Shown here in pieces: positions 50,301 through 58,958 of a stretch of DNA of 64,000 bases. The number at the start of each line of letters is the position of its first letter. Positions within the stretch are counted from its first letter, which is position 1. A program made the translations under genes and the position numbers. The stretch is from Pectobacterium atrosepticum. GTDB lineage: Bacteria > Pseudomonadota > Gammaproteobacteria > Enterobacterales > Enterobacteriaceae. Location: positions 2,418,001 through 2,482,000 of the forward strand of contig CP036163.1 in the NCBI GenBank assembly GCA_019056595.1. Direction: 5' to 3'. The notes under the pieces are model-generated. The model ran no database searches and had not been told where the DNA came from. It saw only the letters and a program-made list of their open reading frames with translations.

Positions 50301-51312
50301 GCGGGTGCAGTGCCGATAGCTTGATGGAGATACCTGGCCCTTCATAAATTCCACGCCCGCTTGAGGCTTTGCCGATAGCATGAATCGCCTGCTGATAGGC
50401 CGTCAGGTAGGCGGCGGCATCGTGTTGCGTCAGCGCTGCTTCACCTAACATATCGTAAGAATAGCGAAAGCCTTTATTTTCCCGTTCACGGGCGTTAGCC
50501 AACGCCTCACCGATGGTTTCCCCAGTGACAAACTGCTCCCCCATCAGCCGCATAGCCATATCGACACCCTTGCGGACGAGCGGCTCACCACGTTTACCGA
50601 TAATGCGGTTCAGAGAATGAGACAGATGTGCTTCATTGTGTGTCGCCACCAGCTTTCCGGTAAACAGTAGCCCCCAGGTTGCGGCATTCACGAAAAGCGA
50701 TGGGCTGTGGCCAAGATGTGCCTGCCAGTTCCCTCTGCTGATTTTGTCGCGGATCAGCGCATCGCGTGTGGATTTATCAGGAATACGCAGCAACGCTTCG
50801 GCTAAACACATCAGCGCCACGCCTTCCTGAGAAGAAAGTGAAAATTCCTGTAGCAGCCCTTGCACAATGCCAGCACGACCATTTCCGACCTTCTGACTGC
50901 GTAATTTCTCTGCCAGTCGATAAGCCAATTTCTGGGTTAACTGCGATATTTCGTCGGTAAGTCTTGCCTGTTCAAGCAAGATAGGTACCAGTTCATTTTC
51001 AGGACGGCGATAAGCAGAAGTCATGGCGGCGCGGGTAACTGACTGGGGAAGAACCTGTTCGGCGAAATCAAGAAAGGGTTGGTGGGTTTCTTCTTCCCGA
51101 GATTGCGGCATAATCTCTTCCGCTTCAATGCGGCTGATGTTCGCCGATTGCGGTGTTTCAGGAGTGTCGAGGCCACTTTCGAGGCGTTCGAGGTAATGGA
51201 AAATAGCCTGTTTGATCAACCAGTGCGGTGTGCGATCAATACGCTGTGCAGCGACCTTGATACGCTCGCGCGTTTCCTCATCGAGTTTTACACCCATCGT
51301 GGTAGAGCCCAT
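47344..51312 (-). CDS. putA: Trifunctional PutA: put repressor, proline dehydrogenase, P5C dehydrogenase
   Basis: Oxidises proline to glutamate at the membrane and represses putA/putP when proline is low. 1322 residues. N-terminal ribbon-helix-helix (about 1-47, TTMGVKLDEETRERIKVAAQRIDRTPHWLI), FAD proline dehydrogenase barrel (to about 610, RLVKGAYWDSEIK, YPQFATHNAQT), aldehyde dehydrogenase (catalytic Cys in FDSAGQRCSALR), and C-terminal domain ending LMTIG as in E. coli. ATG 51312 chosen over 51342 by alignment to the RHH start. Confidence 0.98.
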   Translation of the reverse strand: MGSTTMGVKLDEETRERIKVAAQRIDRTPHWLIKQAIFHYLERLESGLDTPETPQSANISRIEAEEIMPQSREEETHQPFLDFAEQVLPQSVTRAAMTSAYRRPENELVPILLEQARLTDEISQLTQKLAYRLAEKLRSQKVGNGRAGIVQGLLQEFSLSSQEGVALMCLAEALLRIPDKSTRDALIRDKISRGNWQAHLGHSPSLFVNAATWGLLFTGKLVATHNEAHLSHSLNRIIGKRGEPLVRKGVDMAMRLMGEQFVTGETIGEALANARERENKGFRYSYDMLGEAALTQHDAAAYLTAYQQAIHAIGKASSGRGIYEGPGISIKLSALHPRYSRAQYDRVIDELYPRLLSLTLLARQYDIGINIDAEEADRLEISLDLLEKLCMEPQLVGWNGIGFVIQAYQKRCPYVIDALIELAQRSHRRLMIRLVKGAYWDSEIKRAQVDGLEGYPVYTRKVYTDVSYLACARKLLAVPNLIYPQFATHNAQTLSAIYHMAGNNYYPGQYEFQCLHGMGEPLYDQVVGAVADGKLNRPCRIYAPVGTHETLLAYLVRRLLENGANTSFVNRIADTSMALETLIADPISGVEALAKVEWSMGAPHPRIPLPRQLYGQERKNSSGLDLSNEHRLASLSSALLSHAVQPWYAEPMIEGKSEVSEQKPVVNPADVHDVVGYVRDASTADVELALATAVYAGTIWFATPPAERAAILNRAASLMEGQLQHLLGLLVREAGKSFSNAIAEVREAVDFLRYYAGQVRDTFTNDTYRPLGPVVCISPWNFPLAIFTGQISAALAAGNSVLAKPAEQTPLIAAQAVRILHEAGVPTGVLQLLPGQGETIGAALVNDERVRGVVFTGSTAVAKILQRSLAGRLDPQGRLTPLIAEMGGLNAMIVDSSALTEQVVNDVIASAFDSAGQRCSALRLLCLQEDIADRTLTMLRGAMAECRMGNPERLSTDIGPLIDAEAKENVDRHIQTMRAKGHTVYQAAYPQDDAAWLGGTFVKPTLIELNDISELEKEVFGPVLHIVRYQSQQLDTLIEQINAAGYGLTLGVHTRIDETIQRVTNRAKVGNQYVNRNMVGAVVGVQPFGGEGLSGTGPKAGGPLYLYRLLAHRPDDALAAEFAKQNREQAPDTSARALLLAGLQALEDWAISGEHQDLATLCQRYKEYSVSGTTRRLLGPTGESNTYTLLPRERILCLADNDEDRLIQAAAVLATGGKLLWPEGEQEKTLYARLPAELQSRIQFTHGWQRHEVSFQGVIFHGNADRLRQISEALAERDGPIILLLGYSNGDTHVQLERLLIERSLSINTAAAGGNASLMTIG

Positions 51313-51368
51313 AGAGTCCACTCCTGTAATGAGAAGATGCACATCGGGATACCGTCAATATCAATCAT

Positions 51369-51411
51369 GTTGCAACTTTGTGCAACCTTGTTAACAAATG
51401 GAATGGTTGCT
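51369..51411. promoter_or_regulatory. PutA-type operators between putA and putP
   Basis: GTTGCA (51369-51374) and its inverse TGCAAC (51381-51386), plus GTTGCT (51406-51411). The E. coli PutA RHH domain recognises GTTGCA elements in this divergent spacer. The facing pair is spaced 12 bp start to start. Confidence 0.65.
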
Positions 51412-51507
51412 GCCCATAATCATCTTCAGACCTCGTTCCGGCCTGAGTGATTACTATAAAACACAGCGTCGCCGCGACGGCGGCACGAAAAAAATGTGGA
51501 GAGTTAA

Positions 51508-52992
51508 ATGACAATAAGCACACCCATGTTGGTGACGTTTCTGGTGTACATTTTCGGGATGGTCCTCATCGGCCTGTTTGCCTACCGCGCTACCAATAAC
51601 TTTGGCGATTACATTCTGGGCGGACGTCGGATGGGTAGCGTGGTGACGGCCCTGTCGGCTGGTGCTTCTGATATGAGCGGCTGGCTGCTGATGGGCCTAC
51701 CGGGTGCCATTTTCATTTCCGGTATTTCTGAAAGCTGGATCGCGATTGGTCTGACGCTAGGCGCCTACCTGAACTGGAAATGGGTCGCTGGACGCCTGCG
51801 CGTCCACACCGAAATAAACCACAACGCGCTCACCCTGCCTGACTATTTCACCCACCGTTTTGAAGATAACAGCAAATTGCTGCGTGTGATCTCCGCGTTA
51901 GTCATTCTGGTTTTCTTCACCATCTATTGCGCATCCGGCGTCGTCGCGGGGGCTCGTCTGTTTGAAAGCACCTTTGGGATGAGCTACGGCACCGCACTAT
52001 GGGCAGGGGCCGCAGCGACCATCGCCTATACCTTTATCGGCGGCTTTCTAGCGGTAAGCTGGACGGATACGGTTCAGGCCAGCCTGATGATTTTCGCCCT
52101 GATCCTGACACCAGTTATGGTCGTCCTATCTCTTGGGGGAATCGATAGCTCGTTGATGGTAATTGAAGCGAAAAATCCGGCCAATCTGGATATGTTCAAA
52201 GGGCTGAATTTTGTCGCCATTATCTCGTTGATGGGCTGGGGCTTGGGCTATTTCGGCCAGCCGCATATTCTGGCGCGTTTTATGGCTGCTGACTCACACC
52301 ACACCATTCACAGCGCGCGCCGCATCAGTATGACCTGGATGATTCTTTGTCTGGCCGGTGCGGTGACGGTGGGCTTCTTTGGCATCGCCTACTTCAACAA
52401 TAACCCGGATCAGGCGGGTAACGTGGCGCAAAATAGCGAGCGCGTCTTTATCGAGCTATCTATGCTGCTGTTCAATCCGTGGATTGCCGGCATTCTGCTG
52501 TCTGCGATTTTAGCTGCTGTCATGAGTACGCTGAGCTGCCAATTGCTGGTGTGCTCCAGTGCCATCACCGAAGATTTGTACAAGCCATTCCTGCGCAAAA
52601 ATGCCAGTCAGAAAGAGTTGGTATGGGTGGGGCGCACGATGGTGCTATTAGTCGCGATCATTGCTATAGCGCTGTCGCTGAACCCTGAAAACCGTGTACT
52701 GGGTCTGGTGAGCTATGCTTGGGCAGGTTTCGGTGCCGCCTTCGGACCGGTGATTTTAATTTCTCTGCTATGGCCGCGTATGACGCGCAACGGCGCACTG
52801 CTGGGTATGATCGTAGGTGCGGCAACCGTGCTGATCTGGAAACAGTACGCCTGGCTGGGACTGTATGAAATCATCCCTGGGTTCATCTTCAACAGCTTGA
52901 CCATTTTCATCGTCAGTCTGCTGGGTAAAGCGCCATCAAAAACGATTACCGACCGCTTCAATCAGGCGGAAGCGGAATACCAGTCCGTTTAG
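51508..52992 (+). CDS. putP: Sodium/proline symporter PutP
   Basis: 494-residue solute:sodium symporter (SSS family), 13 predicted spans; high-affinity proline uptake feeding PutA. GASDMSGWLLMGLPGAIF (Na+/proline site region), RFMAADS, and the GWGLGYFGQPHI block are present. GGAGAG Shine-Dalgarno. Divergent from putA. Confidence 0.97.
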   Translation: MTISTPMLVTFLVYIFGMVLIGLFAYRATNNFGDYILGGRRMGSVVTALSAGASDMSGWLLMGLPGAIFISGISESWIAIGLTLGAYLNWKWVAGRLRVHTEINHNALTLPDYFTHRFEDNSKLLRVISALVILVFFTIYCASGVVAGARLFESTFGMSYGTALWAGAAATIAYTFIGGFLAVSWTDTVQASLMIFALILTPVMVVLSLGGIDSSLMVIEAKNPANLDMFKGLNFVAIISLMGWGLGYFGQPHILARFMAADSHHTIHSARRISMTWMILCLAGAVTVGFFGIAYFNNNPDQAGNVAQNSERVFIELSMLLFNPWIAGILLSAILAAVMSTLSCQLLVCSSAITEDLYKPFLRKNASQKELVWVGRTMVLLVAIIAIALSLNPENRVLGLVSYAWAGFGAAFGPVILISLLWPRMTRNGALLGMIVGAATVLIWKQYAWLGLYEIIPGFIFNSLTIFIVSLLGKAPSKTITDRFNQAEAEYQSV

Positions 52993-53000
52993 TCATAACA

Positions 53001-53036
53001 CCCGTGGCACAATCGCTGTGCCACGGGCTCATTTTT
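53001..53036 (+). terminator. terminator after putP
   Basis: CCCGTGGCACA-ATCGC-TGTGCCACGGG stem (53001-53027) followed by CTCATTTTTATCC. The putP and LysR genes converge here. Confidence 0.85.
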
Positions 53037-53922
53037 ATCCGAAATTGGCTCTGACAGCATCGACAAAGGTTTTAATTTTAACCGCCGATCGCCGTCCCAT
53101 CGGCACCATGACATGGACCGGGCGGGCAGGCCCATTATAGTCAGACAGCACCTGTACCAGACGCCCGCGGTCAATCTCCTTACGTAACACGGCCTCTGGC
53201 CCAAGCGTGATACCATAACCCGCTATCGCAGCATGTAGCAGCGCATTCCAGTCATTAGCAAAAAGCCTACCTTCTGGCCTAACTTCTTCAGGCTTCCCAT
53301 CCTTCTGAAATACCCACCGACAAGACGTGGCGACGGCGCGTGCACCATAAATAAGGCACGCGTGGCGTGAGAGACTCGATGGGGTATCCGGCGATCCTTC
53401 ACGCGCCAGATAGTCAGGCGACGCGCAAGCGATCAACGAGTAAGGCTGAAGCGGCCAGGCTACCATTGAACTATCCGCCAATTCACCGATGCGAATGATG
53501 ACTTCAAACCCCTCTTCAATGGGATCGACTATGCGATCATTCAGCGTCAGCGCAATTTGCGTGTCAGGATAACGCGCGAGATAGCGCGTGATAAACGGCG
53601 CGAGCAGATGTGACCCCCAGGTAACCGGTGCATTCACCTGAATGATACCGGAAGGGGTCACCTGCATTTCACGCGCAATCGCATCAGCATCTTCCGCTTC
53701 GGCAAGAACAACCTTGCAGCGCTCGTAATAGCGAAGGCCAATATCCGTTAGGCTCTGTTTACGCGTGGTACGGTTCAGTAGCCGGACCCCAAGCCTCGCT
53801 TCGAGCCATGCCACTTGCTTCGCCACCATCTGTGGTGAGATGCCCAGTACCTCTGCGGCAGCGACAAAAGACCCTAACTCCGACGCTTTGACAAAGATGT
53901 TCATGCTGGTCAGTCGATCCAT
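53035..53922 (-). CDS. LysR-family transcriptional regulator
   Basis: 295 residues. N-terminal winged helix-turn-helix (about 1-60, FVAAAEVLGISPQMVAKQVAWLEARLGVRLLNRTTR) and a C-terminal effector domain. Belongs to the CrgA/AaeR-like LTTR subgroup by general character. Divergent from the oxidoreductase at 54024 with a 101-bp spacer, so it probably regulates that gene. Effector unknown. Confidence 0.88.
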   Translation of the reverse strand: MDRLTSMNIFVKASELGSFVAAAEVLGISPQMVAKQVAWLEARLGVRLLNRTTRKQSLTDIGLRYYERCKVVLAEAEDADAIAREMQVTPSGIIQVNAPVTWGSHLLAPFITRYLARYPDTQIALTLNDRIVDPIEEGFEVIIRIGELADSSMVAWPLQPYSLIACASPDYLAREGSPDTPSSLSRHACLIYGARAVATSCRWVFQKDGKPEEVRPEGRLFANDWNALLHAAIAGYGITLGPEAVLRKEIDRGRLVQVLSDYNGPARPVHVMVPMGRRSAVKIKTFVDAVRANFG

Positions 53923-54023
53923 GATTCGCTCATATTTGTTGTTTGTTTTCTTTTAAAAGCACAATTTATCTTCAAATTGTAGGCAATTAAGATTCTCTTC
54001 TCAAAAGCATTAAGGAGAAAAAG

Positions 54024-54677
54024 ATGAAAATTGGCATTATTGGCGCAGGCTTTGTCGCCCGGGCGATCGCTAAACTAGCGCTTCAGAACGGTCATCAGGT
54101 CATGCTCAGCAACTCACGGGATCCCCAGTCGCTTTTCAGCCTCCGTCCCATGATCGGCTGCGATATCGGCACCGCCACTCAGGCAGCGCGATTTGGCGAC
54201 ATTATCGTGATCGCCGTTCCCTTTACCGCTATCGATAAACTCCCTGAGCAGGCTTTACAGGGCAAATCCGTCATCGATGCCGTCAACTACTATACCGAGC
54301 GAGATGGCAAGGTAGCTGCACTGGATACGCGCAGCATTACCACCAGCGACCTACTAGCTGGTTATTTACCGGGCGCAAAGATTACCAAAGCGTTCAATGC
54401 TATCACCATGACGCAGCTTGAAAGTGATGGTTTGCCTGCGGGTTCTGCCCATCGCCGGGCGCTACCGCTTGCGGGTGATCATGAGCAGGAAAAAACCATT
54501 GTTGCCGAACTCTATGATGCCTTCGGGTTTGATGTCGTTGATGCGGGAAAACTGTCTGAAGGATGGCGTTTTGAAAGGAACATGCCGTCTTACTGTGTAC
54601 GTATGACAAAAGCTGAATTAACCACTGCGCTGGCACTTTCCTTACGTGAAAGCACCGCCGAGACACAACATCGATAA
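54024..54677 (+). CDS. NADP-binding oxidoreductase (F420-dependent NADP reductase-like fold)
   Basis: 217 residues with an N-terminal Rossmann motif IGIIGAGFVARAIAK and HQVMLSNSRDPQS, typical of the NADPH/F420 oxidoreductase-like family. Enterobacteria lack F420, so it is likely a plain NADP enzyme of unknown substrate. GGAGAAAAAG ribosome-binding site. Pairs with the divergent LysR gene. Confidence 0.8.
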   Translation: MKIGIIGAGFVARAIAKLALQNGHQVMLSNSRDPQSLFSLRPMIGCDIGTATQAARFGDIIVIAVPFTAIDKLPEQALQGKSVIDAVNYYTERDGKVAALDTRSITTSDLLAGYLPGAKITKAFNAITMTQLESDGLPAGSAHRRALPLAGDHEQEKTIVAELYDAFGFDVVDAGKLSEGWRFERNMPSYCVRMTKAELTTALALSLRESTAETQHR

Positions 54678-54702
54678 CGCAGGCTGAGAGATAATCGCAG
54701 AT

Positions 54703-54732
54703 AAAAAAATGCTGCTCCCAAAAGAGCAGCAT
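54703..54732 (-). terminator. ilvC terminator
   Basis: ATGCTGCTC-TTTTGG-GAGCAGCAT stem (54709-54732) followed leftward by TTTTTTTAT, 37 nt past the ilvC stop. Confidence 0.9.
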
Positions 54733-54769
54733 AGCAATCATCGCGTTCCACTAAACGTAAAAGCGAACA

Positions 54770-56248
54770 TTAACCCGCGACAGCGATACGTTTCATGTCT
54801 TTCATGTAACCGCGCAGCGTGTGGCCTACGGTTTCGATCGGGTGGTTACGGATAGCTTCGTTAACATCACGCAGTTGCGCGTTGTCTACTTCGGTGCCAG
54901 CAACCGCTTTACCCAGATCGCCCGGCTGCAGAGATGCCATGAACGCACCTTTCAGCAACGGAACCGCTGCATTAGCAAACAGGTAGTTACCGTATTCTGC
55001 GGTATCAGAGATAACCACGTTCATTTCATACAGACGCTTACGCGCGATGGTGTTGGCGATCAGAGGCAGCTCATGCAGTGATTCGTAGTAAGCCGATTCT
55101 TCGATGATGCCGGAGCTCACCATGGTTTCAAACGCCAGCTCAACGCCCGCTTTTACCATCGCAACCATCAGCACGCCGTTATCAAAGTATTCCTGCTCAG
55201 CGATTTTACCGTCGAACTGCGGGGCGTTTTCGAACGCGGTTTTACCGGTCTCTTCACGCCAGGTCAGCAGTTTCACGTCATCGTTCGCCCAGTCAGCCAT
55301 CATGCCGCCGGAGAATTCACCGGAGATGATGTCATCCATGTGTTTCTGGAACAGCGGAGCCATAATGCCTTTCAGTTGCTCAGACAGTGCATAAGCGCGC
55401 AGTTTCGCCGGGTTAGACAGGCGATCCATCATCAGCGTAATACCGCCTTGCTTCAGCGCTTCGGTGATGGTTTCCCAGCCGAACTGAATCAGTTTTTCTG
55501 CATAAGCAGGATCGGTGCCTTCAGAAACCAGTTTGTCGAAGCCCAGCAGAGAACCGGCCTGCAACATACCACACAGAATAGTCTGTTCACCCATCAGGTC
55601 AGATTTCACTTCTGCAACGAAAGAGGATTGCAGAACGCCAGCACGGTGGCCGCCAGTTGCCGCAGCCCAGGCTTTGGCGATTGCCATGCCTTCGCCTTTT
55701 GGATCGTTTTCAGGGTGAACCGCGATCAGCGTCGGTACGCCGAAACCGCGTTTGTATTCTTCACGCACTTCCGTACCCGGACACTTCGGTGCCACCATCA
55801 CGACAGTGATGTCTTTACGGATTTGCTCACCGACTTCAACGATGTTGAAGCCGTGAGAGTAGCCCAGCGCTGCGCCCTGTTTCATCAGGGGCTGTACTGC
55901 CTGAACCACTGCGGAGTGCTGTTTGTCCGGCGTCAGATTAACGATCAGATCGGCCTGCGGGATCAGATCTTCGTAAGTGCCAACGGTGAAGCCGTTTTCG
56001 GTCGCTTTGCGCCATGATGCACGTTTTTCTGCAATGGCTTCAGCACGCAGGGCATAAGCGATATCCAGACCAGAATCGCGCATGTTCAGACCCTGATTCA
56101 GACCCTGAGCACCACAACCGACGATCACCACTTTTTTCCCTTTCAGGTAGCTCGCCTCATCGGCAAATTCATCACGCCCCATAAAGCGGCACTTGCCCAA
56201 TTGATCCAGCTGCTGACGCAGGTTTAATGTGTTGAAATAGTTAGCCAT
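54770..56248 (-). CDS. ilvC: Ketol-acid reductoisomerase IlvC (class II)
   Basis: Second step of valine/isoleucine synthesis: acetolactate or acetohydroxybutyrate to the dihydroxy acid, NADPH and Mg2+ dependent. 492 residues, the long enterobacterial form with a duplicated knotted domain. [20 protein letters not shown] and [15 protein letters not shown] visible. Divergent from its activator ilvY. Confidence 0.98.
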   Translation of the reverse strand: MANYFNTLNLRQQLDQLGKCRFMGRDEFADEASYLKGKKVVIVGCGAQGLNQGLNMRDSGLDIAYALRAEAIAEKRASWRKATENGFTVGTYEDLIPQADLIVNLTPDKQHSAVVQAVQPLMKQGAALGYSHGFNIVEVGEQIRKDITVVMVAPKCPGTEVREEYKRGFGVPTLIAVHPENDPKGEGMAIAKAWAAATGGHRAGVLQSSFVAEVKSDLMGEQTILCGMLQAGSLLGFDKLVSEGTDPAYAEKLIQFGWETITEALKQGGITLMMDRLSNPAKLRAYALSEQLKGIMAPLFQKHMDDIISGEFSGGMMADWANDDVKLLTWREETGKTAFENAPQFDGKIAEQEYFDNGVLMVAMVKAGVELAFETMVSSGIIEESAYYESLHELPLIANTIARKRLYEMNVVISDTAEYGNYLFANAAVPLLKGAFMASLQPGDLGKAVAGTEVDNAQLRDVNEAIRNHPIETVGHTLRGYMKDMKRIAVAG

Positions 56249-56376
56249 GTCGTGCTCCGTATACGGTTTTGTTTGTCTGTTATTCAGAAAAGGATTCCCG
56301 CCAGATGGGAATTCACTATGACCCCATCATATGACAGGAATTGCGTTGCTTAAATTGATATATTAACAACGTGACA

Positions 56377-56391
56377 TTGCACTATCTGCAA
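56377..56391. promoter_or_regulatory. IlvY-type operator between ilvC and ilvY
   Basis: TTGCA-CTATC-TGCAA, a LysR-type inverted repeat, about 25 bp before the ilvY start. IlvY binds two operators in this spacer in E. coli; a second, looser element (GTTGC..AACAAC, 56345-56370) lies just to the left. Confidence 0.6.
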
Positions 56392-56415
56392 GATAAAAAA
56401 CGGGGCCTGCATCGC

Positions 56416-57306
56416 ATGGATTTACGTGATCTCAAATTATTCCTGCACCTCGCGGAAAGCCGACACTTTGGCCGTACCGCCAAGGCGATGCACATCAGCC
56501 CATCCACGCTGTCGCGGCAAATTCAGCGGCTCGAAGAGGATTTAGGGCAGATGCTGTTTCTGCGCGATAACCGTACCGTACAGCTCACCGATGCCGGAGA
56601 GCATCTGAAGCTGTTCGCGCAGCAAACGCTGCTGCAATACCAACAGCTACGCCACACGATAGACCAGCACGGGCCGTCATTAAGCGGTGAACTGCGGATC
56701 TTCTGCTCCGTCACCGCCGCCTACAGCCATCTGCCGCCGATTCTGGATCGCTTTCGGGCGCTGCATCCTTTGGTTGAAATTAAACTGACAACCGGCGATG
56801 CCGCCGATGCCGTTGAGAAAATTCAGTCGAATGATGGGGATTTAGGGATTGCAGGACGCCCGGAAGCGCTACCTGCGAGCGTTGATTTCATGCCGCTCGA
56901 TAAACTGCCTCTGGCATTGATCATCCCAGCACTTCCCTGCCCGGTTCAGTCGCTGGTGCGCCAACCAGAACCGGACTGGGCGCAGATTCCGTTCATCCTG
57001 CCGGAACACGGCCCGGTGCGTAAGCGCATCGATCAGTGGTTCCGCCGCAATCACATCATCAATCCACAGATTTACGCCACCATCTCCGGACATGAAGCGA
57101 TGGTATCAATGGTCGCGCTGGGCTGTGGTATCGCGTTGATTCCCAACGTGGTACTAGAGAACAGCCCGGAGCCGGTACGCAGCCGTGTCTCTGTGTTTGT
57201 CGAACAGGTGATGGAACCGCTGGAGCTGGGCGTCTGCGTACAGAAAAAACGGCTTAGCGAACCGCTGATTGCCGCCTTTTGGGACATATTACAGGACACG
57301 CCATGA
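56416..57306 (+). CDS. ilvY: LysR-type activator IlvY
   Basis: Activates ilvC when acetolactate/acetohydroxybutyrate accumulate. 296 residues; HTH region LHLAESRHFGRTAKAMHISPSTLSRQIQRLEEDLG and conserved SVTAAYSHLPPILDRFR. ATG 56416 (MDLRDLKLF) is the E. coli start; the 15-codon upstream extension runs into the operator. Its stop overlaps the next gene by ATGA. Confidence 0.96.
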   Translation: MDLRDLKLFLHLAESRHFGRTAKAMHISPSTLSRQIQRLEEDLGQMLFLRDNRTVQLTDAGEHLKLFAQQTLLQYQQLRHTIDQHGPSLSGELRIFCSVTAAYSHLPPILDRFRALHPLVEIKLTTGDAADAVEKIQSNDGDLGIAGRPEALPASVDFMPLDKLPLALIIPALPCPVQSLVRQPEPDWAQIPFILPEHGPVRKRIDQWFRRNHIINPQIYATISGHEAMVSMVALGCGIALIPNVVLENSPEPVRSRVSVFVEQVMEPLELGVCVQKKRLSEPLIAAFWDILQDTP

Positions 57307-58103
57307 AGATAGCCTTCACTGCCATCGCTGCCGCAGGGGTGACGCTCGCCTCCCTCAGCCACCCTGCGCAAGCCGCCAGCTTCCCCTGCGAAAAAGCCGC
57401 CTCTGTGCAGGAAAAGCTGATTTGCGCCAGCCCGTTGCTCGGGCAACTAGATGAAGAACTGGCGCAGGCATGGAAGACATCCCGCACGTTCCTGACAGCG
57501 TACGACAACAGCGCGCCGTGGGAGAAAACGCTCAACCAGTTCCAGCGCAGCTGGCTTACCACACGCGACCAGTGCAAAGACGAGGACTGCCTGCGACAGC
57601 GTTATCAGCAGCAGTTAAACCGACTGCGTTACCTAAATGACATCGCGCAGCACGCATTCCCTTCACCGATTACGCCCGTGAAAAGCACGTCCTGCTTCCA
57701 CGGCTCGTTCAGCTATGAGTATGTGATGTCGGGGCTTTCCGCCGAGGAGTACCGCGATTTGGGGGATTATTTTCGAGAGATGTACGATCAGAAAGCGCCC
57801 TACCATGCCGTCAGCCTGACCATGACCAACCAACGTGGCAAGATTGAGGGCGGCGCGTCCATTGCATTCCGCTACGGTAACAAACTGGATGATTCTGACT
57901 TCACGGCCCGTCAGATGAGCGATATGCAAGCCATTGGCAAAGGTGAAAGCAGCTTCGGTCAGCAGGTGAAAATACTGCTCACCTGCATTGACGATGATCA
58001 TCTGCAAATCGCCACCTTCGGCAGCAATCAGGAGGAAGGCTACCTGTTTAACTATCTGTTGGAGCGCGATCAAATCCCATTGAAGCAGGAACAAACACCG
58101 TAG
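57303..58103 (+). CDS. Secreted LprI-like (DUF1311) protein
   Basis: 266 residues. Signal peptide cleaved after about residue 24 (SHPAQA-AS). The mature N-terminal part has the LprI/DUF1311 pattern: FPCEKA..VQEKLICASPLLGQLDEEL and a Cys pair in QCKDEDCLRQRY. Related proteins inhibit lysozyme in some bacteria, but function here is unknown. The C-terminal half has no recognised domain. Translationally coupled to ilvY by a four-base overlap, which is unusual. Confidence 0.78.
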   Translation: MKIAFTAIAAAGVTLASLSHPAQAASFPCEKAASVQEKLICASPLLGQLDEELAQAWKTSRTFLTAYDNSAPWEKTLNQFQRSWLTTRDQCKDEDCLRQRYQQQLNRLRYLNDIAQHAFPSPITPVKSTSCFHGSFSYEYVMSGLSAEEYRDLGDYFREMYDQKAPYHAVSLTMTNQRGKIEGGASIAFRYGNKLDDSDFTARQMSDMQAIGKGESSFGQQVKILLTCIDDDHLQIATFGSNQEEGYLFNYLLERDQIPLKQEQTP

Positions 58104-58121
58104 CGTTAGCGATCTCTGGCT

Positions 58122-58865
58122 CTAGCGTTCAAACCACTTATCCGCCGAAAATACCCGCGTATCGGACTCTGCTTCCTGCGCGGCTTTCTTCATGGTTTCG
58201 ATGTTCATCAGGTAATGATAGAGCGGTTCAAGCTGGGTAAATCCCTGAGACAGAACCGCCACCAAATCACCGGAAAACAGCGCTTCCATATCCTGTCGGG
58301 TGCATATCGCGGCAAACGATTTGCGGTTATACCAGTTAGCTAATTCCGGCTCTTGGTCTTTAATCAGCGGGCGTTTGTAGCTGTCGCCTTCCAGCGTGAA
58401 GGTATTCCCCAGACAGCTTACCACTTCAAGAAACTGCGGCGAATTACCGCGCAGCGTCTGACGAAACAGATCCATCGTATTACGCGTCGCACTGTAATAG
58501 CCCAGCCCGTAGCGCCAGGTATCCGGCGTGATTTCAAAGAAATACACCGGCGCGTCCGTCCAGTCTTTACGAGTGCGCTTGAAGGTCAGCCACATATGGC
58601 TGCGATAGCGTGATTTATCGTGAGAAAAGCGCGTATCGCGGTGAATACGGGAGAGGGTCTTGCCGATGGCGGGGCGTGTTTCAAAATGGTCGTCAATTTG
58701 CAACATGGTCAGACTGAGTTCATCCACCAGCGTGCGGAATGGCGCAACCAGTTGCTCATCATAAACCGCACGATGCTCGTCAAACCACGCTTTATCGTTG
58801 TACTGACGCACCTGCTGAAGAAACGTTAAACCCGCTTGAGAAAAACCCGTGAACTGCGTTGCCAT
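58122..58865 (-). CDS. DUF2461 (TIGR02453) family protein
   Basis: 247 residues, cytosolic, no signal peptide. Recognisable family blocks: LTFLQQVRQYNDKAWFDEHRAVYDE and RIHRDTRFSHDKSRYRSHMWLTF. Function of the family unknown. It stands convergent with the LprI-like gene and downstream of ilvA. Confidence 0.85.
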   Translation of the reverse strand: MATQFTGFSQAGLTFLQQVRQYNDKAWFDEHRAVYDEQLVAPFRTLVDELSLTMLQIDDHFETRPAIGKTLSRIHRDTRFSHDKSRYRSHMWLTFKRTRKDWTDAPVYFFEITPDTWRYGLGYYSATRNTMDLFRQTLRGNSPQFLEVVSCLGNTFTLEGDSYKRPLIKDQEPELANWYNRKSFAAICTRQDMEALFSGDLVAVLSQGFTQLEPLYHYLMNIETMKKAAQEAESDTRVFSADKWFER

Positions 58866-58906
58866 AAAGAAATGCCATCCCTGTTGCTATCAGATGACAT
58901 AAAGAT

Positions 58907-58941
58907 AACGCCGCCGACGGTGAAACACCATCGGCGGCGTT
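58907..58941 (-). terminator. hairpin at the end of the ilvGMEDA operon
   Basis: AACGCCGCCGA / TCGGCGGCGTT 11-bp GC-rich stem, inner GG/CC pairs, 18 nt past the ilvA stop. The trailing T-run is poor (ATCTTTATG), so it may act partly as a stability hairpin. Confidence 0.65.
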
Positions 58942-58958
58942 AGGGGGACACCCAGCAA

